From Verticillium longisporum (lineage: Eukaryota; Ascomycota; Sordariomycetes; Glomerellales; Plectosphaerellaceae), in assembly GCA_019188255.1 (NCBI GenBank), contig JAETXT010000002.1:3968001-4032000 (forward strand): 64,000 bases of DNA, written 5' to 3'. Shown here piece by piece: positions 48,412 to 59,775 of this stretch. A program made the position numbers and the translations under genes. The notes under the pieces are model-generated. The model made no database searches. It saw only the letters and a program-made list of their open reading frames with translations, and was not told the DNA's origin. The first letter of the stretch is position 1. Each line of letters opens with the position of its first letter.

Positions 48412-49641
48412 ATGGCTTCACCCCTACGTGTGAACACCAGGCTCCCATGGGCAGCACGGCGCCTGCAGACTCTCTCGCCCTCGCGCCATCGTTCGACCCC
48501 CGCCTCCGACCTCCCCTTGACTGGCATCACAGTCGTGAGCCTCGAACAGGCGCTCGCGGCCCCCTTGTGTACCCGCCACCTCGCCGACCAAGGCGCGCGC
48601 GTCATCAAAGTCGAGCGTCCCGGCGTCGGCGACTTTGCCCGCGCCTACGACACGCGCGTCAAGGGCCAGTCGTCGCACTTTATCTGGGCGAACCGCCTCA
48701 AGGAGAGCCTCGCCCTGGACCTCAAGGCCGCCAAGGACCTCGACGTGCTCAAGACACTCGTCCGCCGCGCCGACGTCCTCGTGCAGAACCTTGCCCCCGG
48801 CGCCAGCGCCCGGCTCGGGCTGAGCTTTGAAGCGTTGCGCGAAGAGAATCCGGCGCTCGTTGTGTGCGACATTTCAGGGTATGGCGCCGACGGGCCCTAC
48901 CGCGGCAAGAAGGCGTACGACCTGCTGGTCCAGAGCGAGGCTGGCGTGCTGTCTGTCACGGGCACCAAGGACGAGCGTGTCAAGGTCGGCATCTCGCTCG
49001 CCGACATAGCGGCGGGGATGTATGCGCACGCGAACATTCTGACGGCGCTCATCAAGCGCGGAAAGACTGGCTTGGGCTCGCGAATCGACATTTCCATGCT
49101 CGAGAGCATGGTCGAGTGGATGGGCTTTCCGATGTACTACGCGTACGACGGCGCCCCTCCGCCAGTACGCGCCGGCGCCGCCCACGCGAGCATCTATCCG
49201 TACGGACCGTTCGACACGGGCAATGGCGGGTCTGTCATGCTGGGGCTCCAGAACGAGAGGGAGTGGGTAAATCTGTGTCATAAAGTCCTGGGAGAGAGCG
49301 CTCTGGCCGAAGATTCAAGATTCGCGACGAATAGCTTGCGCGTAGCCAACCGTGACGAGCTGAGGGAGATCATATGCCGAGCGTTCGCGCAGCTGACCAC
49401 GGAGGAAGTGCTCGCAAAGCTGGATGAGGCCGCCATTGCCAACGCCAAGATCAATGAGCTCCACGACGTATGGGAGCACCCACAGCTGAAGGCACGCAAA
49501 CGGTGGACGGAGATCGCCACGGATGCCGGACGGGTACCGGCGCTCATCCCACCCGGATGTGGACCGGAGAGAGCGTCTTTCGGCAAGGTGCCAGGGCTGG
49601 GAGAGCACAACAGCAAGATATTCGCCGAGCTAGGCATATAG
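48412..49641 (+). CDS. CoA-transferase family III (CaiB/BaiF) protein, probably mitochondrial
   Basis: A single exon of 409 codons. I chose the ATG at 48,412 because it gives a classic mitochondrial presequence (MASPLRVNTRLPWAARRLQT, arginine-rich, no acids) followed directly by the enzyme core (LPLTGITVVSLEQALAAP). The frame stays open upstream to 48,304, but without homology. Family III enzymes move CoA between carboxylic acids through an aspartyl-CoA thioester; the catalytic Asp is D170 in KKAYDLLVQSEAG. Other family marks are GARVIKVERPGVGDFAR, NRLKESLALDLK, and GSRIDISMLESMVEW. Length fits the family. Its closest named animal relative would be SUGCT (succinyl-CoA:glutarate CoA-transferase), but the acid used here cannot be read from sequence. 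Neighbours give no pathway context. Confidence 0.87.
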   Translation: MASPLRVNTRLPWAARRLQTLSPSRHRSTPASDLPLTGITVVSLEQALAAPLCTRHLADQGARVIKVERPGVGDFARAYDTRVKGQSSHFIWANRLKESLALDLKAAKDLDVLKTLVRRADVLVQNLAPGASARLGLSFEALREENPALVVCDISGYGADGPYRGKKAYDLLVQSEAGVLSVTGTKDERVKVGISLADIAAGMYAHANILTALIKRGKTGLGSRIDISMLESMVEWMGFPMYYAYDGAPPPVRAGAAHASIYPYGPFDTGNGGSVMLGLQNEREWVNLCHKVLGESALAEDSRFATNSLRVANRDELREIICRAFAQLTTEEVLAKLDEAAIANAKINELHDVWEHPQLKARKRWTEIATDAGRVPALIPPGCGPERASFGKVPGLGEHNSKIFAELGI

Positions 49642-50106
49642 AGACATCCTACTACTTGGAAAAGGCATGCCCCATGCTCCGGAGCGTCGCCCCTGTCGAA
49701 TCCTTTTCGGTAGCAGAGAACGGCAGACCGGGCCGATGACTCACGCCGGTTCTCGGCCCCGCTCGATCTCCAACCATCGGTTAGGGTCGGACTTTTCCTC
49801 CGGGGTCGCCTCTGTTCAGCGGTGACACGTCAGTGTGCCACGGGGTTCAAGTAGTTGGAAAACGTCTGTGAGGTTGGGGATCAGATTACCAAGCGAAAAG
49901 GTCACCTTCAGACCCCTGAATCGTCAAGCGACGAACTGAGCAAGTTTCACGTATGCCACTCTTGTTTTAGTCCGATCACCAGCTCCGCCCACAGGAAAAT
50001 AAAGCCTCGGTCCCGACCCTCTTCACGTTCTCAGCCGTACCTCGTCTCGTCATCCATCGACATACCCCGGAACCAGGCCTTTCACCCCTCCAAACAAGCC
50101 ACGATC
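49642..50106. other. Intergenic, promoter region of the N-acetyltransferase gene
   Basis: A 465-bp stretch with no gene. The N-acetyltransferase frame is open upstream to 49,855 but that part (serine- and proline-rich, no homology) is better read as 5' untranslated sequence. Confidence 0.5.
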
Positions 50107-51039
50107 ATGTCGCCGCCGATCGTAGGGTCCCGCACGCCCAAGTACACGCCAGCCCAGCTGGACGCCTACTTTGCGCGCATCAAGTTCCCCAAGGCCGAGC
50201 ACCCGACGGACCGGCTCGCGCTGCTCACAGCCCTGCAGCGCCACCAGGTGACGACGGTGCCGTTCGAGTCGCTGACGCTGCACTACTCGAAGCACCGGCG
50301 GCTGTCGCTGGATCCGGCGGACCTGTTCGCCAAGATCGTCACGCGCGGCCACGGCGGCTACTGCATGGAGGTCAACACCTTTTTCGCCTGCGTCCTGCGC
50401 GCCCTCGGCTTCACCCTCATCCACGCCGGCGCGCGCGTGCGCGACGGCGCCTGGCTCGGCCTCTCGCACATGGTCAACATCGTCACCATCGACGGCGGCG
50501 CGCGCTACCTCGTCGACGTCGGCTTCGGCTCCAACGGCGCGTGCCAGCCCATCCCGCTGAGCGAGGACCCGGCCGTCGCGCGCTTCGAGAGGCGCCACCT
50601 GCGCGGCCGCGTCACGCGCCGGGCCATGGACATACACACGGACCCGGACCAGCGCGTCTGGGTCTACGAGACGGCGCTGCCGGGGCCTACGGCCGAGTTT
50701 GAGGCCCAGTACAGCGTGCTTGATGCCGAGTTCTTCCCGGAGGACTTTGAGATTATGAACCTCGCCACGTCGACGCTGCCGACGGGCCTGTTTGTCAAGA
50801 CGGTGCTGGCGACGCTGCAGGTGGCCGGCGACGACGGCGAGGTCGAGAGCGTCGTCATCCTGCTCAAGGACACCATCAAGCGGCGCATCGGCGACGGCAA
50901 GACAGAGGTGCTCGAGACGCTCAAGAGCGAGGACGACCGGGTCAAGGCACTGGAGAAGTATTATGGCGTCGTGTTGACCGACGAGGAGAGGAGGGGCATC
51001 AGGGGCTTGGCGTCCGAGATAACGGATGCGCCGTACTGA
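50107..51039 (+). CDS. Arylamine N-acetyltransferase (NAT family)
   Basis: A single exon of 310 residues starting at the ATG at 50,107 (MSPPIVGSRTPKYTPAQLDAY), which fits family length. NAT enzymes transfer an acetyl (in some fungi malonyl) group from CoA to aromatic amines by a cysteine protease-like triad. All three residues are present: C86 in RGHGGYCMEVN, H121 in GLSHMVNIV and D137 in YLVDVGFG. VPFESLTLHY near residue 51 is another family motif. The usual R-G-G-Y-C motif has an inserted-looking GHGGYC form that is also seen in fungal members. In Fusarium, a NAT (FDB2) detoxifies plant benzoxazolinones; whether this paralogue does so is not shown. It converges with HRI1, stops 142 bp apart. 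The coding sequence is very GC-rich compared with its neighbours. Confidence 0.93.
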   Translation: MSPPIVGSRTPKYTPAQLDAYFARIKFPKAEHPTDRLALLTALQRHQVTTVPFESLTLHYSKHRRLSLDPADLFAKIVTRGHGGYCMEVNTFFACVLRALGFTLIHAGARVRDGAWLGLSHMVNIVTIDGGARYLVDVGFGSNGACQPIPLSEDPAVARFERRHLRGRVTRRAMDIHTDPDQRVWVYETALPGPTAEFEAQYSVLDAEFFPEDFEIMNLATSTLPTGLFVKTVLATLQVAGDDGEVESVVILLKDTIKRRIGDGKTEVLETLKSEDDRVKALEKYYGVVLTDEERRGIRGLASEITDAPY

Positions 51040-51180
51040 TGCATGTCGTGATGCGGTATGAAGTGTAACGACATGTCTTCGCCGAGAGAGGACAATAAAA
51101 TGATGACTTCTTCTACCATGCCAACCCCGCGCAGGAAACATGCACGCCTACGACGATGAGTGATTTGGGCTCTCATCACA

Positions 51181-52012
51181 TCACACAGTGGCCCGCTCGA
51201 CAACCTGCCACTGTCGTCCACCGTGCTCAAACTTGTTCCCCCTCTCAAGCTTGACATCCCTCTCCAGGAGCACACCGCACGGCATGCCCGCGCCGTCGCC
51301 GACGCGCTTCGTCCTCCGCCACCCCGGTCCAGCTCGCCACTCCCACCGCTCGGCCTTGACCTCGTCGCCGTGCCGCATAATGCCCTGGCACCACGTCCCG
51401 AGCCGGATGACCATGCCCCGCGCCGCGGGCCCTTCGTCCCACACGAGCACGTAGCACTTGGCGCGCCGGCCATCGACGCCCTGGATGGTCGGGTCCCGCC
51501 ACACCTCCTCGTAGGGCGTCTCGACGCCCGTCTCTGGGTTCACCATCTGGCCAGTCTCAAGCGTCCTCTCCTCGTCCATGGGCGCCATGTCACCCTCGTC
51601 GGCGAGCCCCTCGGTGGCCGCCGTGCGCGAATCGAGCCAGTGCCGCCACACGCCGTGCGTCTCGCCCGGCCCACCGCGTGGCGTCGACGACGAGGTGCCT
51701 GCGATGGCCCAGTCGAGGCGCTCCAGCGGCGCAACGTCTGTCGGGAAGGGAAAGGGGGGTCAGCCAGCTCAGTATGAGAGTATGAGGAGGAGTGAGGGTG
51801 TGAGAGATGAGGGTGCCTCATGGTGAGAAGAGGACGATCATCGGCACAGAAAATGGAGCAGCCTTACCTTCAGCGGGCGTCGCGCCCTCGGGGTAAAGGA
51901 CCCGAATGTCGACAAACCGTCTCTCCGGCGATGTCAGGACCACGGTCGACGTCGGCTCGCTCATGGCGGCGGGCAGCCAGCGGATGCCCTCGCGGATGGA
52001 TATGCCGGCCAT
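51181..52012 (-). CDS. HRI1: HRI1 family protein
   Basis: Two exons on the minus strand, 52,012-51,868 and 51,737-51,181, giving 233 residues. The 130-nt intron begins GTAAGG and ends CCCGACAG, and splicing joins PAE to DVAPLERLDWAIAGTSSS in frame. The N-terminus (MAGISIREGIRW, then EPTSTVVLTSPERRFVDIRVL), LDWAIAGTSSS, WRHWLDSRT and the later KCYVLVWDEG ... MVIRLGTWCQGIMRHGDEVKAERWEW are recognisable as the HRI1 family. HRI1 proteins are small beta-barrel, lipocalin-like proteins; the yeast member was found through interaction with casein kinase Hrr25 and binds Sec72, but its function is not established. Start and exon structure are well supported by the family pattern. Confidence 0.87.
51738..51867 (-). 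other. HRI1: Intron of HRI1
   Basis: A 130-nt GT-AG intron with a pyrimidine-rich 3' end (ccctttcccttcccgacag). It contains stops in the reading frame, so it must be removed. Confidence 0.85.
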
Positions 52013-52651
52013 GGTCGTTCTCGTGAGTAATTCCCTCGGTTGGCTGGAGGCGATTCGCAGATTGTACCTAGCTGGCCCCGACCCCTCTTATACGATGCAG
52101 TGGCGAATGTCGAGATGGACAAATCCCAACGAGGAAAGAGAGTCATGTCATGTGTAACACCTTTTTAGATCTCCCGGGTGGAGCCGATAAAGCCGACGTG
52201 GCCGTCGAATCAAGGAGGCTTCTTGACGCAGGTCGCACGACGAGAGCGGGCAGCATCCATCTCCGCTAAACCAAAAAAGATGGACCTGTCCCCCATGTGT
52301 CCCAATGGATCTGGCGACATTCGCCTTTGGACAACCAGCAATCTGACCATCCAATGGACGTCGCCTGACATGGAACGAGGGAAATGCTCAGGGCGATCCT
52401 CTTCATCGGGATCTTGCGCTCAACTTTATTCGAGCAATCGATTGGGGGGCAAAAGGTTAAGAGGCATGCGCATTAGCCAAGCGTCCCGTCTATTATGGCG
52501 ATGCTCACAGAACGATCCCACCATGTCCATTCGCCTGCCCACCGTATGCATCGGCCAACTCTATCATGCATTCGTGCGTCGTGCCGTCCGTCTCTTTTCG
52601 GTTGTCATTTCATTGGGAGTTTGGGACTCCGCTTCTTGAGCGGCCATGTGC
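52013..52651. other. Intergenic, HRI1 upstream region
   Basis: About 640 bp between the HRI1 start and the 3' end of the proline-rich gene, both on the minus strand. Only short random frames; no promoter element stands out. Confidence 0.5.
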
Positions 52652-54237
52652 TCAATCTCCCCGATACTGGCCCCTCAGTGCATCTACTTCTCTCTGCAGC
52701 GCGTCCAGGTCTGCGAGGATGTTCTGACCCTCCCTGAGGCCTTCCTGCCCTACATCTTCCGCTACATGGTTATGAACTGGCGGCGCGAAAACCCGCGTGC
52801 TGTCAAGGCTCGTCCGCTGCGATGCTCCCGGCGCATCGACACTGCCCTTGCTGCTGCCCCTCTGTCGGGGCGGCGGCGGTGGAGGCGCAATGGTGTTCTC
52901 CTTTTCTCCGCTCACGACTCGTCTGCTAGTTGTTTCGGCGTTCCGCGGCTGCGGCCTCCGTGTAGACGCCTTCCGCGCCGGAGGAGGCGGCGGCGGGGAT
53001 AATTTGGGTGTTTGCTCGTGCGCGCCGACATCTAGGGACACAGGCGTCCCAGACGACGTGGGCTCCGCGTCGGTGAATGGGCTCGCCGGTGTGGCAAGGG
53101 AAGTAAATGAGGCGGATGTCCGCGACACGGTCACGGGTCGCCTTGACGGCGGCGGTGCGGGCACATCTTTGTTTCTCGTGTTCTCCGATCGCGACCGCTG
53201 CGAATCGACTGACGATCGCGGTTGCGGCTCGTCGTCATGTGCCGGCACAGCATTCGACGCAGACAGTTGCTTGCTCTCTGCCCGAGCATGGCCTCGTCTG
53301 GGCGGCGGTGCAGGGGTAGGTTTCTTTCCAGATGCTGGGATTGGCTCCGGGCTGTGCAGTGGCTCTTCGTGCTCGGGCAACCTTCCTGCCGCCTCGCGAG
53401 CGAACGTGTCTTCTGTGTCATCGGCCACGCGGCCTCGCGGTGCCGGGGGGATCGGCCTCTCAACATCAGACGGAGACCTCGGCTTGGGCGAGGCGAGGGA
53501 GGATGACGAGGACGATGGTTGTGCTCCGGAGACTTCCTCCATATGTTGCGGCTTGATCGACTTGCCGTGCCGAGAGCTCGGTGGTGGTGGGGGTCGGCGA
53601 GGTCCCGGCGGTAGGGGAGTGCCTCGTTGCGATGTTGGTGTTGTAGACCGGACGTCCTCGTGCCCCGTCTCGCTTAATCTTTCAATTGAGATGGCGGCTG
53701 GCGCATTGTCGTTTTGCAACGGCGCTGTCGGTGGCACGATAGCTTCTGATCCCGACTGCCCTGTCAGCAGCAGTCTCTGGAAGGCGTTGACGTCGAGGCC
53801 TCCCTTGCCAGGTGCCGATGCCGTTGTGACGGCTTCGAGATCGTGGGCAACATCGTGATCGGTCTTGTCTTCAAAAGTCGTCTCAGCGCTGCGGTTGGCG
53901 GCGACAAGCGGCGCCGCCTCGGGAAGAGCGCCCATGTTGTCGGGGTTGGCGGGAAAGCGACTTTCAAAAGGGTCCGGGCCGTCATAGTCATCGTTGCTGT
54001 AGCCAGGGATCACAGGAGGACTGGGCACGGCGCCAGGGGACGGGGGCGGCGACTGCACGCGGACTCTCTTGACGACCTTTGCTTGAGGGGCGGCGTCGCA
54101 GTGCCGTCGCTGTCGGTGGAGGTGGTGATGGACTGTAAAAAGGCGGCAGAGGATGTGGCCTTGGGGATGGAGGGGCGGTCGGAGGTGGCGGCAGCTGCGC
54201 TCTTCCTGCGGAACGGGTTGGTCGAAATGTCGGCCAT
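52652..54237 (-). CDS. Proline-rich protein with N-terminal NPF motif (frame broken once)
   Basis: The start MADISTNPFRRKS is at 54,237, and the rest is a 468-codon frame from about 54,058 to 52,652. The protein is low in complexity: an NPF motif (binds EH domains in endocytic proteins), then many PPPP and PxxP tracts (SH3 ligands), a short conserved-looking stretch GGLDVNAFQRLLLTGQSG (about residues 88-105 of the long frame), and a C-terminal coiled coil ending NILADLDALQREVDALRGQ. This looks like an endocytosis or cortical actin scaffold, which is inference. The two parts are out of frame: the first reads TPPLKQ then RSSRES, while the second begins in a frame giving KVVKRVRVQSPPPS. One extra A in the caaagg run would join them. 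I see no good splice pair there, so it is a real frameshift, a sequencing error, or an unusual intron. Confidence 0.65.
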
Positions 54238-55964
54238 GGCGTGCATGCGGTTGTCTCGTCTCTCTCGAGGACGCTGCGAGGTGGAGAGATTGGGTTTCTG
54301 ATGTGCCTGTGGGAGGAGTTCAAAGTGCCTCTGCCATTGTCCGGTCTATCCGGGGGCGGGGTGTCTGTTTGGTGGTCCTGCTGGAGCCGCCCGTCGGTGA
54401 GAGGTGAGAGAACAATCAGGGGGGCCGACTAGAGTTCGAGTGATTCGAATCCAACGAGCTCAGGTGGCACTGCGTATCTTTCAGCGGCAGCTATTCCTGT
54501 TGTTCTTGAAGCAATGGGATGCGAGGCCCAAGGGGTTGTGAAGTCGAGAGCAAGCCGCACCTATGCCTGACCTCCCTAGGCAAAGGGCAACGCACGACGG
54601 CGGCAGGTGCATTCGAGGATGACGAAGTGTGCGGGTACTGACAGCTGATTGCGTCGTTGTGTCGGCGGAGGTAGCAGTCAGGAGAAGGCACCAGGCGCCA
54701 GGAGCCAGGAGCCAGGGGGGCAGAAGTGGGGTTTCCTGGTGCTGCCTGCCTGAGGTGCGGCAGCAGCTGGCGCGGCACCTTCGCAGCTACCCTAGCTCTG
54801 CACCTTGGCTGGTGACAGCGGAAGGCACGGCTGACAGTCCACCCACAGAGACGCTGGAGCCCAGCCGCCAGACACCTGGAAGGAACAGACACAGACGAGG
54901 CAAGGGGCTTGCGGCGCCGCTGTCTTATCGGACTCGGGATCAAAAGCGGGTCCATCGGTCCAACCTCAGCATCCACCCTCCACCTCCAGGCTCCGCCCTC
55001 CACCGCGACGCGCTATCCAGTCCAAGCCACACAACTCGCGCCTCGGCCGCCCCCTCCCCTCGCCTCGTCATCCGCAAGCCTTTGACGTGCGTGCGATTTG
55101 CTCTGTGTCATTGATGCGCCATCGGACCTGATATGGCGACGGCCAAGCTGTCGAAATCTGCCGCTTCATATCCGCTTCCTCCCAGGCTGCACCCGAAGAT
55201 GAATGGCGTCGCCCGCCAAAGTGTGATTGAGTCCTTGCTCCCCGCTCCTCCCGCGACAATAGGCAGCATTCTACACCCAAGGCATTGGCGCGCCACGCCC
55301 AGGCTTGTCCCATACGTAACAAGTCCGAAAGACTCGGAGAAGCCCCCAAGACAATGTTGACATCCGGATATATCGCGGCCGACAGTGCAAAGGGATGAGG
55401 CGGCTTTCCCTTCGGCCGGACCGTGTCACAGTCATCAGCGCCGTTTCAGCCTGTGGCTCGCATTGATCCGCAAACATGGCAAACACCAAACGCAACGCAA
55501 GCTTGGGCCTCACCGACGTTCGACTCGACATGCACGTGGTCTTCAACAGGAACGCGAGCCCCTGGTACACCCGGGTAGGTAAACAAATGTTCCACCCCAT
55601 GACCGCGTCGACTCCACATGCGCGCACCACAGCCTAGGGGCGACGACGGGGGTCAGGAACATCACACACAACACACACACGACTGGTCAAGTTGAAGATA
55701 TATATCATTCCCAGAATCATCATGGTATAATTACAGTCATCCCAAGCCTACCGCGGCTGCATATGAGCGCGGCAGTAACGCTCGCGCCAACAGCCCGTGG
55801 CATCAGGCAAAGACACCCGCGCTTCCTGTAACCAGCCCTAGCCCTGCCTGCCTTCCCAATTGCAACCGGAACGCCCGCAAAGTCAACCAACGCATACCGT
55901 CATGATCAGCCGTGCTGTCCTCGGCCCTCGGAAGCGTCTCGGACATGCACCAATGGCGTTCCGT
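54238..55964. other. Intergenic, no supported gene
   Basis: About 1.7 kb holding the upstream region of the proline-rich gene and the 3' flank of histone H1. It has short tandem bits such as ggcgccaggagccaggagcc (about 54,690) and a CA-rich run near 55,660-55,678. Frames up to about 170 codons exist (for example 54,491-55,003 minus, 55,271-55,630 minus) but read as random and match no family. Confidence 0.5.
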
Positions 55965-56922
55965 CTATGCGGAAGCAGCAGCAGCCTTCTTCGGCGCGGC
56001 GGCCTTCTTCGGCGCCGCCTTCTTCGTGGCAGCAGCCTTGGGAGCCGCCGTCTTGGCGACGCGGCCAGTCTTGGTCTTGCTCAGGGCAGCGGGCTTGTCG
56101 GCGGCAGCAGGGGCCTGAGATGTGTCAGTAAAGAGTGCATGTGTGATGTTCGGTGGCGCGTCACGTACAGCCTTCTTGGTGGTCGCGGCCTTCTTGGCGG
56201 GGGCAGCAGCCTTCTTCGCCGGCGCAGCCTTCTTGGCGGCGGTCTTCTTCTCAGCGGGAGCGGCCTTCTTGGTGGCGGCAGCCTTCTTGGCAGGGGCCTT
56301 CTTCTCCGGTGTCTTCTTCTCGGCGGCGGCCTTCTTCTCAGTAGGCTCCTTCTTCTCGGCGGCCTTCTTGGGGGCGGCAGCCTTGGGAGTCTTCTTGGCG
56401 AGCTTGGTGCCACCGGAGGGGCCTGTTTCTGTTAGGAAGACGTACACATGTGCGAATGGAGGCATGGCAACATACCCTTGGGCTGCTCGAAGACGCCCTT
56501 GGCAACACCAGCCTTCAGGGCCTTGTTGAAGCAAGAGTCGAACATGGCGTCGCCGACCTTGATGTCGTTCTGGGCGCGAACATACTTCTTGAGCGACTGA
56601 CGCGACGAGCCGTTGCGGTCCTTGAGCTAAGGGGATGTGTCAGTGGCTTGAGTTTGAAGACGCGTGACGAATGAGCTGTATGGTGGACGGGGTGGAGTCG
56701 TGCCCAACACGAAGGATACACATGACCCCTCACGCGCACACCACAGCGTCTTGCGCCGGAAGACTGGAAAGACGAAAACATACGTTGACGATAGCGTCAT
56801 GGATCATGTCCTGCAAATAATCAGCCGCGATTCACATGAGCACGCGCCGAGAGGCAACCAACCTGGTAGGTGTGCGACTTCTTCTCGGCAGGAGCGCCAG
56901 ACTCGGTCTTCTTGGGAGCCAT
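55965..56922 (-). CDS. hH1: Linker histone H1
   Basis: Five exons on the minus strand: 56,922-56,863, 56,810-56,784, 56,626-56,476, 56,422-56,169 and 56,114-55,965, total 642 nt and 213 residues. The short N-terminus (MAPKKTESGAPAEKKSHTYQ) leads into the H15 winged-helix domain (about residues 16-78: DMIHDAIVNLKDRNGSSRQSL, KKYVRAQNDIKVGDAMFD, CFNKALKAGVAKGVFEQPKG). A long lysine-, alanine- and proline-rich tail of KKAA, EKK and TPKK repeats ends in KKAAAASA. The protein binds nucleosome entry/exit DNA. All introns are GT-AG, 52, 157, 53 and 54 nt; the second exon is only 27 nt. Family length and domain order are normal. It is a single-copy type gene in ascomycetes, and the upstream region is unusually long. 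Confidence 0.95.
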
Positions 56923-59775
56923 CTCGTTGGTTGTTGTAGGTTGCAAGGCAAGACGCGTCGGCTGATGTGTGTTGGAGCTCGAAAGACTCTTGAAAGATGC
57001 GCGAATGAATGATGGATGTAGTGAACCGTGAAGATTTTCTCTGGAATATTGGCTAGTTATATCGTGTAGAAGCAAGAGACAACAGGAACGAGAGGTGTGG
57101 GAGGAGTGCGCGTGGAGAGGACGGGGGGGCGGTTTATACATGAGCGGGGGCACTTGCCGCAGATGCGCAATCAGTAAACTCGCCATGTCTGGTGCAGCAG
57201 GTCCAGGTGTGTCCCGGAAGAAAATCCGCTAGGCTGCTTTGGGGCTGGAGCTTGAGCTTCAGCGAGCGTGACGGGGTCCTTCCACCATCCAGGGACTGCT
57301 GATCGGTCCTGCCAGTGCTGAGATGTGCCCCCGCCGCACAGGGCACAGCACGCTGCCGCCCGTTTCTTAGGGCCAGACGCGATCTGGGTGGGTGGATGTA
57401 ATGGGGCTGCCGGGGGGTGGGAGCTCTTCCCTTACCCTGGGTAGGTACCTTGCGTACCTACCTGGGTGGACAGGCACCTTGTCTCCCTCCTTCCTACCTT
57501 ACCTACAGTACCTTACTACATACAGTACTCCTTCCTCAACCCACCTACGCGAACTGCCCTGGCTGCATGAGAAGCTTCCGAAGCTTCGTCCCCGGCGTGC
57601 TCGCGAGGGAAGGGGCTCCCACCCCCCCCCCTCTCTCCGCCGTCTCTACCTGCTCGTCGAAAAAAGGTACTTGCAGAGGTACCTCGAAAATAGGTCCCTC
57701 GTCCCAGAAAAATACGTCACGCGGCACCATTTTTTTGATTGGCCAGCTGCCCACCACCCAACGTCTGGCCCCCTTCTGCGTTGTCTGATCTCGTCCTCGC
57801 CCAACGCCCTCCTCATCGCCCACCTCGACGTCTTCGTCCCCGTTCCCATCTTCTTCCTCTTGTTCCTCCTCGCTCGCCCTCTTCTTTTCGTCTGCCCACC
57901 CTCCATCATGATGTCGTGTGTCTCCCGTCCTTGAACATGTTTTCTGATCATTTTTTTGTGCGTTGATTGTACTCCCGAGTGCGCTCCAAGTTGAACCGTG
58001 TCGAGGGTGTTTTTGGGTGTCGAGATGGTCTGTTTTGCATCGTCGTCGCGACGCGACCGCGATGTCCATGTCTGCATTCTCTCTCCCGCTTTGTCTTGAG
58101 CAAAGACTATCATGTGTTTAATGCATGCAGATGTCCCTGGCCATCTTTTCCTATTATCTTCTTTTGCAATCGAAAGATTCATGGTGGTTTTACAAAAGCA
58201 TTTGCAACGCGACCGCGTTTTCCTCGAGCGCGTCTTTCCCAGCTGAAGCCATCCGCACGTTCACGATGGCGCAACATCCGCCCTACCTGCAACCTCGTCC
58301 CCGTGTCCTTGGATACTCGACGGCCATCAAATCGAATGATGGTTTTCTCACTTGTTTTCTCATGCAATTATTTTTGTGTTTTTGGCTCGATGGGCTTGCG
58401 AAATTCCCCGACAGAGAGGTCATCATGAATCACGCTGGTTGAGTATCTCTCGTTCTGCAGACTGGCGAGTTGCCCACCACACATCCAAAAGATGAACCAG
58501 GACCACCTCACCACACCTTTCTCACATTCAGACATCCCTCTCGTCGAAATGTCCATGACTCCAAATAAACACGAGACGCAGGTCACCAACGCATCCACGT
58601 CACTTCCCTAACATCATGTCTTACGGTTGGCATCACTCTTGCCTGCGTGTTAGTCATCGAAGCGAACCGGATTCACCAACATCTCATATACGGCCCCAAA
58701 CCCAGACGACCTTTTCTGTGATGCCTCTTTTCTCCCATTAGATAAATGAGACGTGATCTCCAACGAGAGATCGACCCCGAGTATCGACCATCGGTCAGTG
58801 CACACTGTCGCAGCTACGGCCAACATTGCTTTCAGCATCTGCATTGCTGCTGTGGCTCGCAATTCCACTCCCGCGTGGCCGTCACCACGGCCAGGAATCC
58901 TCCTTGGGAATGTGAATAGCGGAGTCGAAATGGTGACGAAACCATGGTAAAGCCCCTCTCAGGAGGCTAATTTACATGTTCTGGACAGTCTGGCGGTCTG
59001 GAGGCGGTAAGTTCTCTCCCATGGCTCCGACACGTGCGTCTTCGACTTGGACTTCGGCGCAGTTCAGTTTTCGTGTTAGTCAGTGTTTCACGAGGCTCCA
59101 TCGATCCCCTCAAAACCACGCAAGGTCTGGATTTGGACCAGCGGTCTGCAACTGTTGATGCTGTCCGCTCACAAGAGATTCTTGTGGTGCTTTCGATTTT
59201 CAGAATGGAGGAGTCAAGGCGCAGATATTCGGTCAATGGTCCTGTAGACTTTGCCGTGTTGTCGTTCAACGCCTTGACCTGTGTCATTCTGCAACATATC
59301 GACGAAGACACCTTGGCGATTTTCGATTTCGATCGCAGAATGCGTTGAGGAGTATTAACCCGGCGGCAGAATGCACACAAAATCCATCTTTCTGGGATAG
59401 AGAAGCTGGCAATTTTTGCAACTAGCAAAACCGTCACCATACCGGTGCTCATCACTCTCGGCTTGATGGCTCGGTGTGCCTCAGTATTTCAAAGAAACCC
59501 AACTGGAATCCTGCAGCAGCGAATACAAAGTCAATCAAACATGCCTAACTTGCGCTGTGTTTCCGCTGCAAAAGCGTGTGCCCGTGGCGGATGCGGGGCA
59601 AGATTTGGGGGGTACAGGGACTGAGGTTGACAGGCTCTGGCACCCACAAGAACCCCATTTGCACTGGGTGTAATACGCAGCCTCGCTGCTTCGAGCCCGA
59701 ATCGACCCCGAGCTAGCCTAAACTTTGATTCATCCCGCATCTACTGGCTCATCCTCTGGTCGCCTCCAATCCGCT
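56923..59775. other. Intergenic, 2.85 kb, no supported gene
   Basis: The part next to histone H1 (56,923-57,400) is its promoter and 5' leader. From 57,430 to 57,550 there are repeated TACCT/AGGTA motifs (for example ggtaggtacc, tacctacctgg). At 57,780-57,905 a pyrimidine-rich block ends in catcatgatgtcg with only a 9-codon frame, like the leader of a gene whose coding part I cannot find. Frames of 100-180 codons on both strands (57,392-57,934 plus; 57,545-58,069 minus; 58,967-59,455 minus; 59,034-59,348 plus) overlap each other and resemble no known protein. Confidence 0.45.

Noticed and set aside
50050..51141. 363-codon frame antisense to the N-acetyltransferase gene
   Set aside because: The sense strand has a complete catalytic triad; the antisense frame is a by-product of high GC.
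52797..53858. 353-codon frame antisense to the proline-rich gene
   Set aside because: Glycine/serine-rich complement of proline tracts, a typical artefact.
54430..54470. tRNA T-arm-like sequence (gattcgaatcc)
   Set aside because: No matching acceptor, D-arm or anticodon arm could be placed around it.
57545..58069. 174-codon minus-strand frame with an acidic run, over the pyrimidine-rich block
   Set aside because: The acidic run only reflects CTC/TTC repeats; no start context, homology or splice sites support it.
58967..59455. 162-codon minus-strand frame and overlapping plus-strand frame (59,034-59,348)
   Set aside because: The two overlap in opposite strands with similar quality and neither resembles a known protein; kept only as a note in the intergenic entry.
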